Source of the DNA: Ryuthela nishihirai
Lineage: Eukaryota; Arthropoda; Arachnida; Araneae; Heptathelidae
Length of the DNA stretch: 64,000 nucleotides
Assembly: GCA_038380435.1 (NCBI GenBank)
Contig: JAWZYU010000005.1
Span: forward strand, 36,788,001 to 36,852,000
Direction of reading: 5' to 3'
The notes under the pieces are model-generated. The model was not told the DNA's origin. It worked only from the letters and a program-made list of their open reading frames with translations, and ran no database searches. Shown here piece by piece: positions 10,626-22,879 of the stretch. Position 1 is the stretch's first letter, and each line of letters begins with the position of its first letter. A program made the translations under genes and the position numbers.

Positions 10626-12080
10626 GTAAGAATATATTTGTTTTATAGATAAACAAAACTGCGGGAAGATGGTGGCAAAAATATTTAAAGGGGTTATTAC
10701 AAAGATGTGCAATTTTAGAAATTTTTGAATCAAGCCAATCTGTTTAAAGTATATAGTGAATTCAAATTCTTAGGATTTTAAAACTTTGAGACACTTAAAA
10801 AATAAACTTTACTCTCAAAGTTCTAATTTCATGTAAAGAATTAAAATAGTGTATCTTAATTTCTCTTTACTAACGAATGAATATTTAAAATTTTATAATG
10901 GAGTACACTTTATGTAGAGGAATTGCAATATTAACTTAAAGGATAATATGTATCAGTTTTTAAGCTTTTTTTCTTGTTATTTTAATGCTGCTTACAGTAT
11001 GTAAAGCAAATTAGTTAGAAGAACCTTCTTCAATATATTTTTTATAAAGGGGGGTGACCAGTAAGTAGTTCATGTTTTTGATAGTTTTATCAGAATATAT
11101 AATAAAATATAATTTATTGTATTATTCTTTTTTTAGTATTCCATAATGATTTGCTAAAGACATTATGTACTTAATGATAATTTTGATATAATGTAGAAAA
11201 CACAATTTTCAGCTTACTACATTGTTAAAAGTAATTATAGCAAATTAACTTACTAGCAAAAACACTCATTAATCAACCTAATACTTGTTAGTTTTTGTCT
11301 TAGGTTGGAATCATAATTTTGGCTTGCTATATGATGCTGTGAGTTTAACAGTTATGAGACAAGTATTCTTTTGAATGATGCTGTAGGATAAATTTATAGT
11401 CTTAAATTTTATTTAAATCCTCCCAACTGTTTCATTTTACTATGTTGTATAACGATAAAAGAATAAAAGTTCTTTTGGATTGAATTGTATTTTAGCATTC
11501 TTTTGCTACAGAATATGCTAAATGCACACCTTCCAACTGTCTTGATTTACCAAGGTATACTCTTGATTTTTGACTTGTTCAACTGGTTAGGACCATTTTT
11601 CTTCTGGTTTTCAAATTAGCACAGTTCTACTTTTTTTCTCATTTTTTCAAAGATTAAATGCTAATTTTAATGTTATTATCATTAATGCTGTAGAAAGCAA
11701 TGAAAATGAAGAATTTAAGGTGATATATGCAGTAAAAAGATGTTACAACAAAGTTAAAGAGAGTTTGAAAAAGTTTGCTACAATACATATTTTACGACAG
11801 ACAATTAATTTTCATTTGTGTGAATAAAAAGGAGGAAAAATGACTCTTTTACAAAAGTTTGAATAATCATGAAATAAAATATAACCAAACCTTTGATCAA
11901 GATATTGTGAAAGAAATTGCAGCAAGAAACAGTCACTAATTAATTATACAACAGTAAGTGGTAACACAATGATTGCCATCACACAAACTATGTGCCTGTG
12001 AAATATGAGCATCCACTATGATGTTCACAAGTGCTTTCAGTTTGAGAACAAAGGACAAAATTGTGCTAATGTTACTGATC
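10626..12080. other. intron sequence, nothing recognised
   Basis: AT-rich intron with no terminal repeats, SINE heads or transposase motifs that I can identify. Confidence 0.5.
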
Positions 12081-12119
12081 AGTTTTGTAAAAAAAAATGA
12101 AACTTTTTACTTATCTTCC

Positions 12120-12700
12120 TATTGCTTGACAAACTTAATGATTTATGTGTCAAATGAAAGTTTATGATGTGGGAGAGTCATAGGCTATAAAAAATTTACC
12201 CCTCATGATTTCTTCCCCCATGAAAAAGGAGAAATATGAAAATGATTGTTCCACTATATCTTTGGAACATGAATGCTGAAAGTAACAAGCTATATATCAA
12301 ATGAAAGTTTGTGACGTGGGGAATGTTGTAGGTTAAAAATAATCCACCCCCTATTTTACATCCCCTAAAAAAAGGGAAAATATGAAAATGATTATTCCGC
12401 TATATCTTTCAAATGCGAGGGCATATAATTATGAGTTAGTTGTAAAATGAAACCTCGTATGGTGACCATGGTAAATTATTTTGAATTTTTCCCCTCACCA
12501 TTCACCCCTCCTGAAAAAGGTTGGATTTTCACAGGGGTGGATTTTAATAATTTATATCTCAAATTAAAGCTTGTGATGTCTCCAATAACATGAACTATCT
12601 TAAACACGACTCCAAAAACAGGGAAAGGAAAAATATGGTCAATGCTTATGAGTCATATATCAAATGAAGGTTACTGAAGGTAGGTGTTTTTAGTGACAAA
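12120..12700 (+). repeat. composite repeat, degenerate tandem array, copy 1
   Basis: At least five divergent units, each marked by a TATCAAATGAAAGTTTGTGA-like core at about 12149, 12295, 12443, 12556 and 12656 (spacing about 100-148 bp). Between the cores lie C-rich then A-rich stretches of the type acccccc…aaaaaggga and ATATCTTTGGAA-like text. The same array type is found at about 15050-15400 and 28400-29290, each time followed by the foldback described next. No coding potential. Confidence 0.75.
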
Positions 12701-12764
12701 GAAAAAACATAAATAAATATAAAAAAAAATTGAAAAATACCTATTTTTTCATATATATATATAT

Positions 12765-12978
12765 GTGCACCCTAAAAAGTAGGAAATAAAACTAAAACAT
12801 GTTGATGCAATCAGCCACTGAATTTGTATTCAATTCAGAGGCAGATAGGGTGCTGATTTACCTTATTCAACAAGATTGCTGGTGCCCTATCTTTCTTTGA
12901 AGTGAATATGAGTTCATTGACTAATTGCATCATTGATATGTTTTAGGTTTATTTCCTACCTTTTAGGGTGCAATATGG
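12765..12978. repeat. long foldback (hairpin) repeat, copy 1
   Basis: Arms of about 90 bp begin CACCCTAAAAAGTAGGAAAT and end ATTTCCTACCTTTTAGGGTG, nearly perfectly complementary. They enclose a loop containing TTCAACAAGATTGCTGGTG. Further copies are at 15596-15715, 17386-17583 and 29323-29540. Confidence 0.85.
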
Positions 12979-13312
12979 AAAGATATGTATTATTAAAATT
13001 TTTAATTTTAATTTTTTGATATTTTTAATTCAGTAGGAAAGATAATCAAATATTGAAATAAAAATTACCTGTTGATTTATTCATCCTTTAGTTGATAAAA
13101 CTTATTAAAAAATACATGGATAAAATCAGTATGGCCATTTCAATGAACTGACTATACTGGGTATTTTCTATATAATGCAAATGTTTTAAAATTAAAATAA
13201 CTTAAAGTTCTCTGTCACTGAGCAATGAAATTATTAAGTTTAGCCTTCAAACTATTTGCATATTAAAAGTTTTTAGAAGCAAACTCTGAAGCTTTTTGGA
13301 GCAATGACAGCA

Positions 13313-13529
13313 CTCTGTCCAGATCAGTAGGCCACAATAATCTGGCAGCTCTCCCATTCCATTCCCTTCGAAAAGAGAATATCTCTTTTGAAAGGTATTA
13401 ATGGCCTGCACCACAATAAGGCAGGGTTGGACATTCAATGCTTGGCCTGGCTAGTTCTGTACAGCATCACTGGGGATTGGCACACAGCTCTTCTTCGAGT
13501 TTATTCCTAGCTACTATTTATAGACCTTG
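13313..13529 (-). repeat. RTE LINE 5'-UTR-like copy
   Basis: Matches 26795-27002 of the RTE leader. Shared landmarks are TCCAGATCAGTAGGCCACA, AATCTGGCAGC, TCTCTTTTGAAAGGTA and GGTTGGACATT. It is not followed by any LINE coding sequence. Confidence 0.75.
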
Positions 13530-13604
13530 AAGATATAGTGAATAAAGATATAGAATAACTGTATTCCAACATTTCTTCAAATTTACATATATACTAGCAG
13601 ATTT

Positions 13605-14340
13605 TCCTGGCATTACTCGGGTCTGAAATTCTCTAAAATATATAGTAGATGGCACTCCCTATGTTTCAAGCTTCCATTTTACCCTCTCAGATAATTTAAG
13701 TTTTTAAATAATTTTGTATGCACTGTAGTTGCTTGGATATTTACCAGTTATATGTAACTCTATAGCAAAAGAAAATTAAATATGGTCTAAGTTGCCCCCC
13801 AAAAAATGTGTACATACTACAAATTTAATGTGCAATGAAAAAAAAAAAGAAGAATGTTATTTATTACATTGTATATTATTTAAAGCATTTATTGATTAAT
13901 ACATTTTATGATCTATTCATTTATTAACTTTCACATGTTTTTCAAATTAAGTTAATTATTCTAACATCCAATATGATACTTTTTGAAGCTTTCATTTCAA
14001 CAAAAAAAATGTTCAATTTCCACAGAAATGCTTATGGCCCAACAAACTGAACAGTGGCTTTATCGAGTAAAATTGGAAGGAAATTAATGCATTCTTTCTT
14101 TTAAATTTATTTGTGGCAACAGTTATTTTGAAAACTTTTAATCGTTAATGTTAAGTGTATGGGTATTTCGAGAAATTCAAATGTCCATACTGGTTTTGGT
14201 TGATTCCAGTGGTTTTGCATATGGCCTATATTCTTCCCCTGGATGAAGGGAACATTCATGCAAAATTTAGTGCCTCTAGCTTTTTGGTGGCCTAGTGGTT
14301 AAGTGAACAGACACACAAACTTCCTTTATGTATTAGTTAA
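13605..14340 (+). repeat. dispersed repeat with GTTGCTCGGGT-like start (tentative)
   Basis: It starts CTAGCAGATTTTCCTGGCAT then tactcgggtctgaaattc and ends near GAACAGACACACAAACTTCC and a tail like tttatgtattag. Together these resemble a widespread non-coding arthropod repeat that begins with a …CCCGGCGTTGCTCGGGT… block and ends in an acagacagacaaact-type block. This rests on memory of the pattern only. Boundaries are approximate. Confidence 0.35.
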
Positions 14341-15049
14341 TGCAATATACTTTATCTTTTGGGAACTTCAATGAACTCTGCTGTTATGGCCATATTGTAA
14401 CATTAGTGTTTTTTGCATATCTGGATGTAATTACTGAATAACCAAATATTGACACTAGATATGTATTGCAGATTCACAAAATGATATGCAATATTTAACT
14501 AAAGAAGGAATAACTGAAGCCAACTTTTGATTCAGGGAAAATCATTATGTTCAACCTAGAAGATGTTGCAATTTAAATAGATAATTAATAAATAATAATT
14601 TTCTTTCAGTTAAAAAATTGTGGAGACATAACAAGTGCAGTTAATTTTTTAGCTAGAAATTGACAAGTCAAATGTAATTTATTTCATTGTAAAACTGATA
14701 TTGGTATTTTGATTTAAAGTTATTCAACTCAAAGAAAAGAAACCCAGACAAAATATATCCTAAAATATGCAGTGAAATTTCTTGCAAATAATCACCAGCC
14801 TTTTGTTACAAAATTAATTTTTGCATATTTTCCTGTATTTTTCCTGCCTGCCATTTTATTGCTTTTTGTTTGTCATGTGTTGATCAGTTTGTTTATTGGT
14901 TAAAAATTTGTTTTTCCACATCTTTCCAATTTAGTGGCCTGTTATTATTTTTGGGAATGTCATAGGATACGAAAAATTTGGTCTTTCATTTTTCTTCTAA
15001 AAAGGCGATAGTGTGGTAATGGATGTTTTGTAATATCTCACATATACGC

Positions 15050-15400
15050 TAGCTGATCACAACAAGATATATATTTATATAATGAGCTTTTATAGTGTAG
15101 AAAATGTCATAGAGATAAGATATTTGCTCCTGCCCCCCTTTCATTTTTCTTCCTCTGAAAAGAAATTATATGTGAACAATTGTCCCTCTTTATCTTTTTA
15201 ACATTGAGGCTGATCATAATGAGTTATATGTCAAATGAAAGCTCATAATGTAAACTTTTCTCCCATCTTTTTCCCCTCACACAAAAAATAGTCTGTAAGT
15301 GGTGTTTCCTAATATCTGTCCAACATGGTTATGAGTTATATGTCAAATGAAAGCTTATGATGTATAAGTAACATGAATGTAATAATTCCCCCTTGAAAGC
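15050..15400 (+). repeat. composite repeat, degenerate tandem array, copy 2
   Basis: Cores TGTCAAATGAAAGCTCATAA near 15228 and TGTCAAATGAAAGCTTATGA near 15341, with an older unit near 15075. The arrangement is as at 12120-12700. The foldback copy at 15596 follows. Confidence 0.7.
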
Positions 15401-15470
15401 TATGGAAAAAGAAGTGTTTTTAGTAACAAAACCCCCTGTAAAGTTGTTACTAAAAATGCAAAAAAAAAAA

Positions 15471-15556
15471 TCCTTCAAATAGCTGCGTGGCACAGATGTA
15501 ACAGGAACCTGTCAGTTTTGAGTATTATGCAAATAACCTGCCTTCCACTATGAACT
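15471..15556 (-). mobile_element. SINE-B, degenerate 3' part
   Basis: Contains the SINE-B 3' body in reverse: TCAAATAGCTGCGTGGCACA then aggaacctgtcag, with the paired CTGACAGG half lost. It lies between the array and the foldback of composite repeat copy 2. Confidence 0.6.
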
Positions 15557-15595
15557 CTGTAAAGCTAAAAATAGAATATATTGACAATAATAAAA

Positions 15596-15715
15596 TCACT
15601 TGCTCAGTTCATATTAACTTAAAAGGAAGATAGGGTGTCAAAGTGTCATTTTTTACCCACTGAAAATATTGCTGGTGCCCTATCTTCTTTTGATGTTAAC
15701 ATGAAAAGTGATCTG
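15596..15715. repeat. long foldback repeat, copy 2 (shortened)
   Basis: Inner part of the foldback: AAAGGAAGATAGGGTG pairs with GCCCTATCTTCTTTTGA around an AATATTGCTGGT loop. Outer arms are diverged or absent. Confidence 0.7.
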
Positions 15716-15889
15716 GAAATCATTTTTGGTGATGAAATCTTATTGGAAATGTTTTACTTTCTTATTTACTGTTTTAAGACCCCATATAAAAATAGTTTTT
15801 TTTATTTAATTCCTTCAATAGGTGTTAAAGAATGCGGATTTTAAAAATGGTACTGTAATGCTAAAGTTTCAAACTGAAATTAAAATTTA

Positions 15890-16780
15890 AGCTCGCCAGA
15901 CAAAAAATAGTCACCTGTAAATTCTTACCAAATACTGTGTAACACCCTCATTTGCATGAATTACAGCATCAATCCTGTTAGATATGGACTCCATCAGTCA
16001 TCAGTTATAGTTTACACCTATTCTTGTTCACTCCTCCAACAGTAGCATTCATAGTTCAGCTGGATTATATGGATGCCTATTTTGGTGTTTCACCCTCTGT
16101 TCCAGATAGTCCCAAAGGTTTTCTGTTGGATTTACATCCAGTCACTTTGTGGGCCAGTTGAAGTGTCCCAGTGCTACCTCATGCTCCTTTTGTCAGTCAC
16201 AAGCAGTTTTGATCCTGTGCACTCTGTAAGTTGTCATCCTTGAAAGCCAGAGTGTTTGTTGTGTTCATCCTTCACATGCAGCACAAGAGGCAACACCTGG
16301 TCACCCAGAATCTATATTACCTTCATGATTTAAATGGGTCAATACCTCGACTAATGGGCTTACCTCATGATAGGTAAAGCATCCCTGAACATGACATAAC
16401 CACCACCAGCTTGAATAGCACATGTTTGCGGATCCAGATGGAAGGCTTTGTTACTTCTGCGCTGCACTCTCTGCCTTGCATCATTGGAATAGACAGAAAT
16501 GCAGCTTATCTAGCCAGATAATAGTTTTCCAGACGTTTGTAGTGGCAATGTCTATAATGCCTAGCCCATTACAATGGGCTGCTTTTTGTGCAGCTGTTAT
16601 CATGGGTCTCTTCCATGTTACTCTGCTCCAAATACATGGGGAATGCAGTTCTCTTTGCAATATTGTCTCTGAAATAGACTGATATGGTTCTTCATTGGCT
16701 GTCTGTAGCAATTCCTGTCTGGCTTTAAATCATTTGCAATCACTAGTTGTGATACTTGTCAGTGGCCCCCTGTCTGTGAA
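15890..16780 (-). pseudogene. degenerate Tc1-type transposase
   Basis: Read on the minus strand, a single decayed frame shows the order expected of a Tc1 transposase. First comes a helix-turn-helix segment with ISETILQRELHSPCIWSR, then a WLDKLHFCLF region (family WSDES.FSLF, first catalytic Asp), then QAGGGYVMF (family HGGGSVMVW). Next is HEVALGHFNWP followed by LDVNPTENLWDYLEQRV (family PDLNPIENLW with the catalytic Glu), and finally AVIHANEGVTQYLV at the C-terminus. Many stops and shifts interrupt it. Clear terminal repeats were not found. It is an old insertion in the CHAF1A intron. Confidence 0.8.
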
Positions 16781-16922
16781 CACTGACTTGTGGCTGCAAT
16801 AATGTCTACAATTAGCAATTGAATTGGATGTACACCACTATTTATACACTTTTGGGCTGTTCTTCAAAACACCAGCAAATTCGATACTTCCTTCACAGCT
16901 TATGCTATATTTTGCTTTTTGT

Positions 16923-17020
16923 TATTCTGAACATTTGTTACATTTTCCTTTTTCCAAATAAGTAAACTGAATATACTAGTGTACAGTCTGTCGAAATTTG
17001 ATGGTCGAAAATTAAAAATT
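16923..17020 (+). repeat. 95-bp dispersed repeat, copy 1
   Basis: ATTCTGAACATTTGTTACAT through ATACTAGTGTACAGTC to TCGAAATTTGATGGTCGAAA. The same string with few changes is at 52994-53090. Here it follows the decayed Tc1 copy and could be part of its end. Confidence 0.7.
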
Positions 17021-17040
17021 AAAAATGACGAGCTAAAAAG

Positions 17041-17385
17041 AATGGGGAAAGGGGATGAAGGTGTTTCCAAATCTGTTTCTATTATAAGTAATGATTTGAA
17101 GTTTTAGTGTGAATAATTGATTGTTGAAAAGTCAACTAGTCCCCCGCCCAACTCATTAACTGGAAAAATTAAAGTGATAAACTCTGGTTCTGTCATAGGT
17201 AGAACCTTTATATTTTAATGCAGCACACAGTGGCAAGGGGAAACCACTGTAATACATTAATACTAGCCACTGAAGTATTAACAAAAGTCATTTGGGGGAA
17301 GGGGGGACAAAAGTGTTAAAATTCCACATGGTAAAATAAAATAGGTATATTTTAAAATTTTTAATTTTATTTCCCTATCTTCTAT
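17041..17385. other. intron sequence, nothing recognised
   Basis: No coding or repeat signal seen apart from short C and G runs. Confidence 0.45.
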
Positions 17386-17583
17386 ATGCACCCTAAAAGT
17401 AGAGAAAAAATTTAATACATATTCATGGTGCAATCTCTCACTGAATTTGTATTCACTTCAATGGAAGATAGGGCCCCCATTTACCTAATCAACAAGATTG
17501 CTGGTGCCTTATCTGAATGAATTCAGTGACTGATTGCACATTGTTATGTTTCAGGTTTATTTTCTACTTTTTAGGGAGCATAA
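17386..17583. repeat. long foldback repeat, copy 3
   Basis: Arms TGCACCCTAAAAGTAGAGAA and TTCTACTTTTTAGGGAGCA, with the loop text ATCAACAAGATTGCTGGTGC. It is followed on the right by ctttcgttactaaaaatggc, the inverted form of the sequence that links the array to the foldback in the other copies. Confidence 0.8.
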
Positions 17584-17639
17584 AAGAAGTTGGGCATTTT
17601 GAAATTTTTTAATTTATTTATATTTTTTCTTTCGTTACT

Positions 17640-18793
17640 AAAAATGGCACCTTCAGAAACTTCCATTTCATATATTGTTGTGTTCAAATTATGGTTTTTT
17701 GGTTCATAAATCTAACATGAACATAACAACTATATTGTTATGCTCATAATCTTCTTTTCTATCTTTGTATAAACTTCTATCATCATGAAATGAATGTTTT
17801 ATGTTGGTTCTTTCAATCTCTGGAAGAATCATAATCATGTAAGTTTAGGCCTAATGATCATAGGTTCCTGAACCTCTTAATTCTATGTTTTAACAGATCA
17901 GTCACAGACACAGCACTGATGTGCAACATGGTAGGTTGTGATTTCAGAAGATATTGCTTATGGCTTAATATTCCAAGAAGTTTGTGTAATACATAGAGTT
18001 TACTGAGGAACAGCATGTTCAAGGAGAAGGCCCTCATAATTGCAGGCAACACTCAACAAAATCTTTATATGGCCCAATACTTGTCTAAATTTCTGTTAGC
18101 AAGGTGATCCTTTGTGACACCACTCATTTGGCTGTTTCTATAATTCAGGTTCATACAGACCCATGTCTGCTCCATGGTTATGCATCAAAGGAATGCTTCA
18201 TGCTTACTCTTTGTCCAAAGATCTTTTTAAAATTAAGCTTAGGTAGCTTTCATTTTGAAATTAATTTCTGGTATTGTATTATTCAGAATGAAATGCTCTT
18301 TTATTTGACATTCATCATGACCTATATATTTTTATATGTTAGTTGCCACAGAATAAAGTTTTAAAGTTGTTTTTATGCTGAAGGAAGTTTAAAATAATCT
18401 TGGCCATAATTGCAGGCATTGTGAGAAACCTGACATTTTAAGGAATGATGATCCATATGCAATCTGGCATGTGTGCATTATCACATCTGAACGTCCATCA
18501 GATAATGTGGGAATTATGCATAGTTTTTCTGCATTCCCAAAATTTTAGCATTATGTAGTTTGTGGATGATGTAATGCCAACTTTATGTGAATACTTGTTG
18601 CATTTCCATCGTCAGTATGTATCTAATAAAGCCTTCACACATTCACATTTAAGCAATATAGCTTTCATTCTTGACTGCAACTGGCTGTCCAACTCCTTGT
18701 ATGCATTCCCCAGTTTCTCACTCACTTCAAGAGGCATGCACCCATCTTGTCATAATTCTGTATGGCAGAGCTTCTCCACAAATCCTTTTTTGA
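17640..18793. other. intron sequence, nothing recognised
   Basis: Apart from the first 60 bp, which belong to the composite repeat, I see no gene or element. Confidence 0.45.
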
Positions 18794-19223
18794 GGTGGGG
18801 GTGGCTCAGTCGGTAGCACTCCAGGTTCATAATCTGCAGTTCCCAGGTTTGAGTCCCAGCTAGGCCAGCATTGAGATTTATCTCAAAACTATATATTTTA
18901 TAATATTGAGATTTATCTCAAAACTCCCTGCCCTGCCAGGGTGGGGAGTTTTGAGGTCAGTACGGGACACTGATGGACTTGAAAAGGCTGTCATCCGTTG
19001 CATGGGACATTAAACCATGGCCCCATGTGCAGGAGAGCCATACCCTGTGCATATTAAAGAACATTCTGGATAGGCTCGACAGGAGGCTACCATCTGTCTC
19101 CCAACAGCTGTGCAGTGGGTTCCCTCCCCCTAACCTTCTCTGAACCATCAGGGTCCTTATGACCTAGCCATTTAGCCCATTGTGTGCAAAAAAGTTCCAC
19201 TGAGATGTAAAACAACCCAACCC
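18794..19223 (+). mobile_element. SINE-A, full-length, diverged
   Basis: Head GTGGGGGTGGCTCAGTCGG (box A) and GGTTTGAGTCCCAGC (box B), the central GGGACATTAAACC and AAAGAACATTCTGG blocks, and the 3' end AAAACAACCCAACCC. Near 18870-18935 the motif attgagatttatctcaaaact is present twice with an AT-rich spacer, a small internal duplication. It is directly followed by a second copy. Confidence 0.88.
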
Positions 19224-19230
19224 TACACAT

Positions 19231-19522
19231 ATTTGAGTCCCACTTGGACCAGCGTTGAGATTTATCTCCACAAAACTTCTCGCCCTACGCTCAGTCATTA
19301 GAGGACACCAGTGGACTTGGAAAGGCCAGTGCCTATCGAATGGTACATTAAACTATGGGCCCTTATGCAGGAGAACCATACTGTGCATGCCTAACAGCTA
19401 TCCAGTGAATTCTCTTTTCCCAACCTTCATTGAACCCTCAGGGTCCTTGTGACCTGGCCATTTAGCCCATAGTGTGCAAAAAAGTGCCACTCAGAAGTAA
19501 AAGGACTCAAACAACCCAACCC
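19231..19522 (+). mobile_element. SINE-A, 5'-truncated, tandem to the previous copy
   Basis: It starts within box B (TTTGAGTCCCACTTGGACCA) and runs to AACAACCCAACCC at 19522. Only about 8 bp separate it from the copy at 18794-19223, giving a direct head-to-tail pair. Confidence 0.85.
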
Positions 19523-19991
19523 ACATGTCTCTTTGCAGTCTTTTGTGGCAGTGATATGTATATTGCCTCTAAGAACCTCGATTTTTCTTGAAGCAAAGTT
19601 GCTTATATTTATAGAACATGTTTTAAGACAGTTCCATATGACTCCTAATGTTTCACACCATTTTTGCAGCATTAATGATGAATGTACACTTTTGGAAACT
19701 GACTCACATATTACATTTCATTAAACCTTTTTTTAGGCGGTAAACTTCTTTTGGACAAATCTGCAGGATATCTGAAACTCAGTAGAGCAGTAGTTCCTCA
19801 CTGTTGGGGAGAAAGGGTCTAGGATTGACCTTGACCCTGGAGGGCAGGTAGATCCCCAGGTAGACAGTAAGCAGGTTGTTGCAGAAGATTCATGCTTGCA
19901 TTTCCTGCTCTTTGCCACTGAAACCATTATGGTATATGCCACATTGCATTATTGAATGACTGATTATTGAATGACTTATGTATATTATATA

Positions 19992-20280
19992 TACACTGGG
20001 TGGCCATTGAATTATGACCACTACTTAAATACCTGTAGGCTTCCTCAAGATTGAATAACTGCACAAACATGACATGGCTTAGATGATACTAGGTTATGAT
20101 ACACTTGAAGTCAAGCTCAGTTCAGTCAAGTTAACTTCAAAGCATATCACATTTGAGTAAGTGACCACTTGTGTATCAGTTCATCAGATTTGTCATTCCA
20201 CAACACTTCACAGATGTTCAATGGTGTTGAGATTTGGGAAATTGATTGATCACGTGAAGAGGGTGAAGGCATCTGAATGA
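19992..20280 (-). mobile_element. Tc1-type element, 3' end of transposase and terminus
   Basis: On the minus strand a decayed frame contains NFPNLNTIEHL (family PDLNPIEHLW). It leads to a terminus GTGGTCATAATTCAATGGCC followed by acccagtg and ta, typical of Tc1 inverted repeats. The opposite end was not found, so this is a fragment. Confidence 0.65.
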
Positions 20281-20699
20281 CTTATAATGATGTAGCTCTA
20301 AGTCACATATGGTTGTCAGTATCAGTATTTTATATTGGAGACCATGAATGAAGCAAAAGCAATTAAAAATGATAATGGTGTTTTTGTAGAAATATAAAAT
20401 AACAGACTACACAAAGTCTCACTTCTAAATAAATTTAATTATAGAAGTAATAGTTATTGTGAAACTACAGATCTGTCTTAAGTTACAGCTCAGAATTAAA
20501 TGCTCAAATAACTCCAAATATGTTTAAAATGCAGTTTAGAAATCTATGTCATGATATATGTTCATTGATTTACATGGAACAATATAGGTAGTCCTTTTAA
20601 TTAAGAATGTTGATTTCAAATTAAAATAAGTATTCACATTAAAAGGAATTGTAGAATTAATATATATGTCTCGAATTTGAGGTCTTTTTAATTTTATAG

Positions 20700-21042
20700 G
20701 TGGATTCTCCAGAATTACACCATGCTCGATTAAAAGCCAAAGAATATGAGTTTGAAGCTGAAAGGTGTAAGAAGACTATTGAACTGAAACCTTGTATCAT
20801 AGGTTGCTTTTGGGAAATAAGTACAATTAGTGGTAATCAGCATCTTCAGAGAGCTTTGCAGATATATTCTGCAGAAATATTAATAAAAAGACCTATTGAA
20901 ACTTCTTTTTCACTGGCTAAAGCAAAAGTTGATGAGAATACATCTATTCTTCTGAGTCCAGAATCAACTAGCCCTGCTGGTGAAAACAGTTCTCAAAAAC
21001 GATTAGCAAAGGCAACTTCCAAACAACCAGTTCCAGAAGAAG
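20700..21042 (+). CDS. CHAF1A: CHAF1A, internal exon (linker to the C-terminal domain)
   Basis: A 343-bp exon, entering in phase 0 after acceptor tatag (20695-20699) and leaving after the first base of a codon at donor GTAAGT (21043). It encodes 114 residues. The first half, VDSPELHHARLKAKEYEFEA through ELKPCIIGCFWE, matches the conserved family segment (human …RQKLKAKEWDEF… and …LQPVKIGCVW…). The second half is low-complexity Ser/Lys/Glu-rich linker. The split codon G|CA makes Ala with the next exon, giving …PVPEE-A-MPYLIQLLH. A GTG at 20700 is not a start codon: it is the exon's first codon (Val). Confidence 0.95.
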
Positions 21043-22870
21043 GTAAGTTTGAAACAATGTAAAATATGGACAGTAGATATAATTTTGTGTTATGCATATT
21101 TATATAATTATAAGCAGAAGTGTAGTGATATAACAGGGGACAGAAAGGGAATATATACATTATTTTTGTGAACAGTTTTATAGGTATCCTGAAATAGTTT
21201 AATCAGTTTACACTGAACCATATTTTAGTTAATATGTGAATATTGCATACTTAAAAGCTTGCTTTTATACCCTATGATTAGGGCTGTAAGTTTTTTGCAG
21301 CATGAATTTTTACAGATTAGTGCTTTTTTAAAGTTTCTACAAATTTGTATATTTTTTCATTCATTCTGCAAATTTTGATTCTTAAATTTTTCTTATTCTG
21401 TGACATCAGAATTTTTTTAATTCTCAAATTGTTAAAATCCTGATTAGTCCCAGAAAGCAATAGTCAGTTTCAGCAAATTTCCAGTGTTTTACATGTTTCT
21501 TAATTATGTACTTTTTCTGAAATAACATGAGAACATAGATTTTGAGAAACTGATGTGGAGGTATGTTTACTTTTCCTTTATACATGACTGTACTGTAAAC
21601 TTCTCACCCCATTCACTTCTTTGGTGGGTCAGACAATCCTTTTCTAATCCCCTCTAAATGACTTAGCTAATGGCATAGCACATTGGGAAAAGGAGGAATT
21701 CACTATTGGATTCCCAAATCATCTCCACATTTTCCAAATGTACTTTGTTTATTGTCAGTTAAGTAATTTTTTTACATATAAATAAATCTAAATGGTTATA
21801 TTTTTTTTTTACTCTACATGCTTCATACATGTTTAAGATTGATTGCATGATTTAGGATTATTGATAAAACATTTTTTGGACATTTCACTATAAAAATTCT
21901 AAGATGTAAATATTTATATAATATGAAATATGTGCACATCTAAAGTGTTAGAAGAAAAAAAGAAGTTTTTGAAATTAAATATATGCAACCTTTTTCCTTT
22001 GAATTTGTGTATTGTTTATTCAGAATTTAATGTTCTTTTTGTTATGCAATATGACCTAGGTATATTTAGTTTCTCAGGGTTCTTAAGGTCCTAAATTTCA
22101 GTTGCTTTTTCAACTGCAAAAAAAAAAACTATTTTGCCCAAAAATTCACTGATTGCTAGAAACCCAACAGTGTAAGGGCTAATTCAAGTCTTTAGTGGAA
22201 AAATTCCTGAAGATGCTGATTGCAGTGGCATATTAGTGCCTTCAGTGCACATATACAAAAATACAGCAAGTCCTTGCTGATTGGGAGGATGATGGTTAGG
22301 TTTCTGAAAACTACCATGAGTGGAAAATTCACAAGAATAAAGATCTATGTGAATAAGTGGGGTTAGGGACTACAGACTTTCTGTCAACACTGCACAGTAG
22401 CTGTTCTCATTATAGTACCCACCAGTCATATTCAGGTGCCTGCACACATGTTAGAGATCATAAATTAGGTTCAACATAATACAAAAGCAAAGTGATCAAA
22501 AAACACAGGGTGCCCATAATGTCAAAAAATGAAAATTTAATCATTCATAAAGTAATGAACATACTTCTATTCATTTTTTCTACAGACCATAAAGAATAGG
22601 AGTTTTGTTTTATTACCTAATAAATTTCTGCACAAGTGCATTATAAAGTTCCCAATAGAAAAATATAATTTCCAGATAAATTTATTTGGGTGCCAGGCAA
22701 TGATCACTAATTGCCAAAAAGTTCTCAGTTTTACCCAATGTCAGATAATACTCTGGCTTCAAACATGCTTAATGGGATTGTCCCTTAAAACTCCAATTCT
22801 CTACTAAATCAATCATAGTGGATTTTTTTTACTTATAAGTAAAGGAATAGGAGGTACTTTCATACATTAA
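21043..22870. other. intron sequence, mostly unrecognised
   Basis: AT-rich. At 22262-22400 AAGTCCTTGCTGATTGGGAG… resembles, loosely, text at 40027-40110 (AAATCCTTGCTGAATGCAGG), possibly a very old pogo-like terminus. Nothing else was seen. Confidence 0.4.
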
Positions 22871-22879
22871 TCCATTCCA

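Noticed and set aside
22262..22400. Old pogo-like terminus matching 40027-40110
   Set aside because: The similarity is limited to about 12 bp plus scattered matches. No opposite terminus or TA flanks could be defined.
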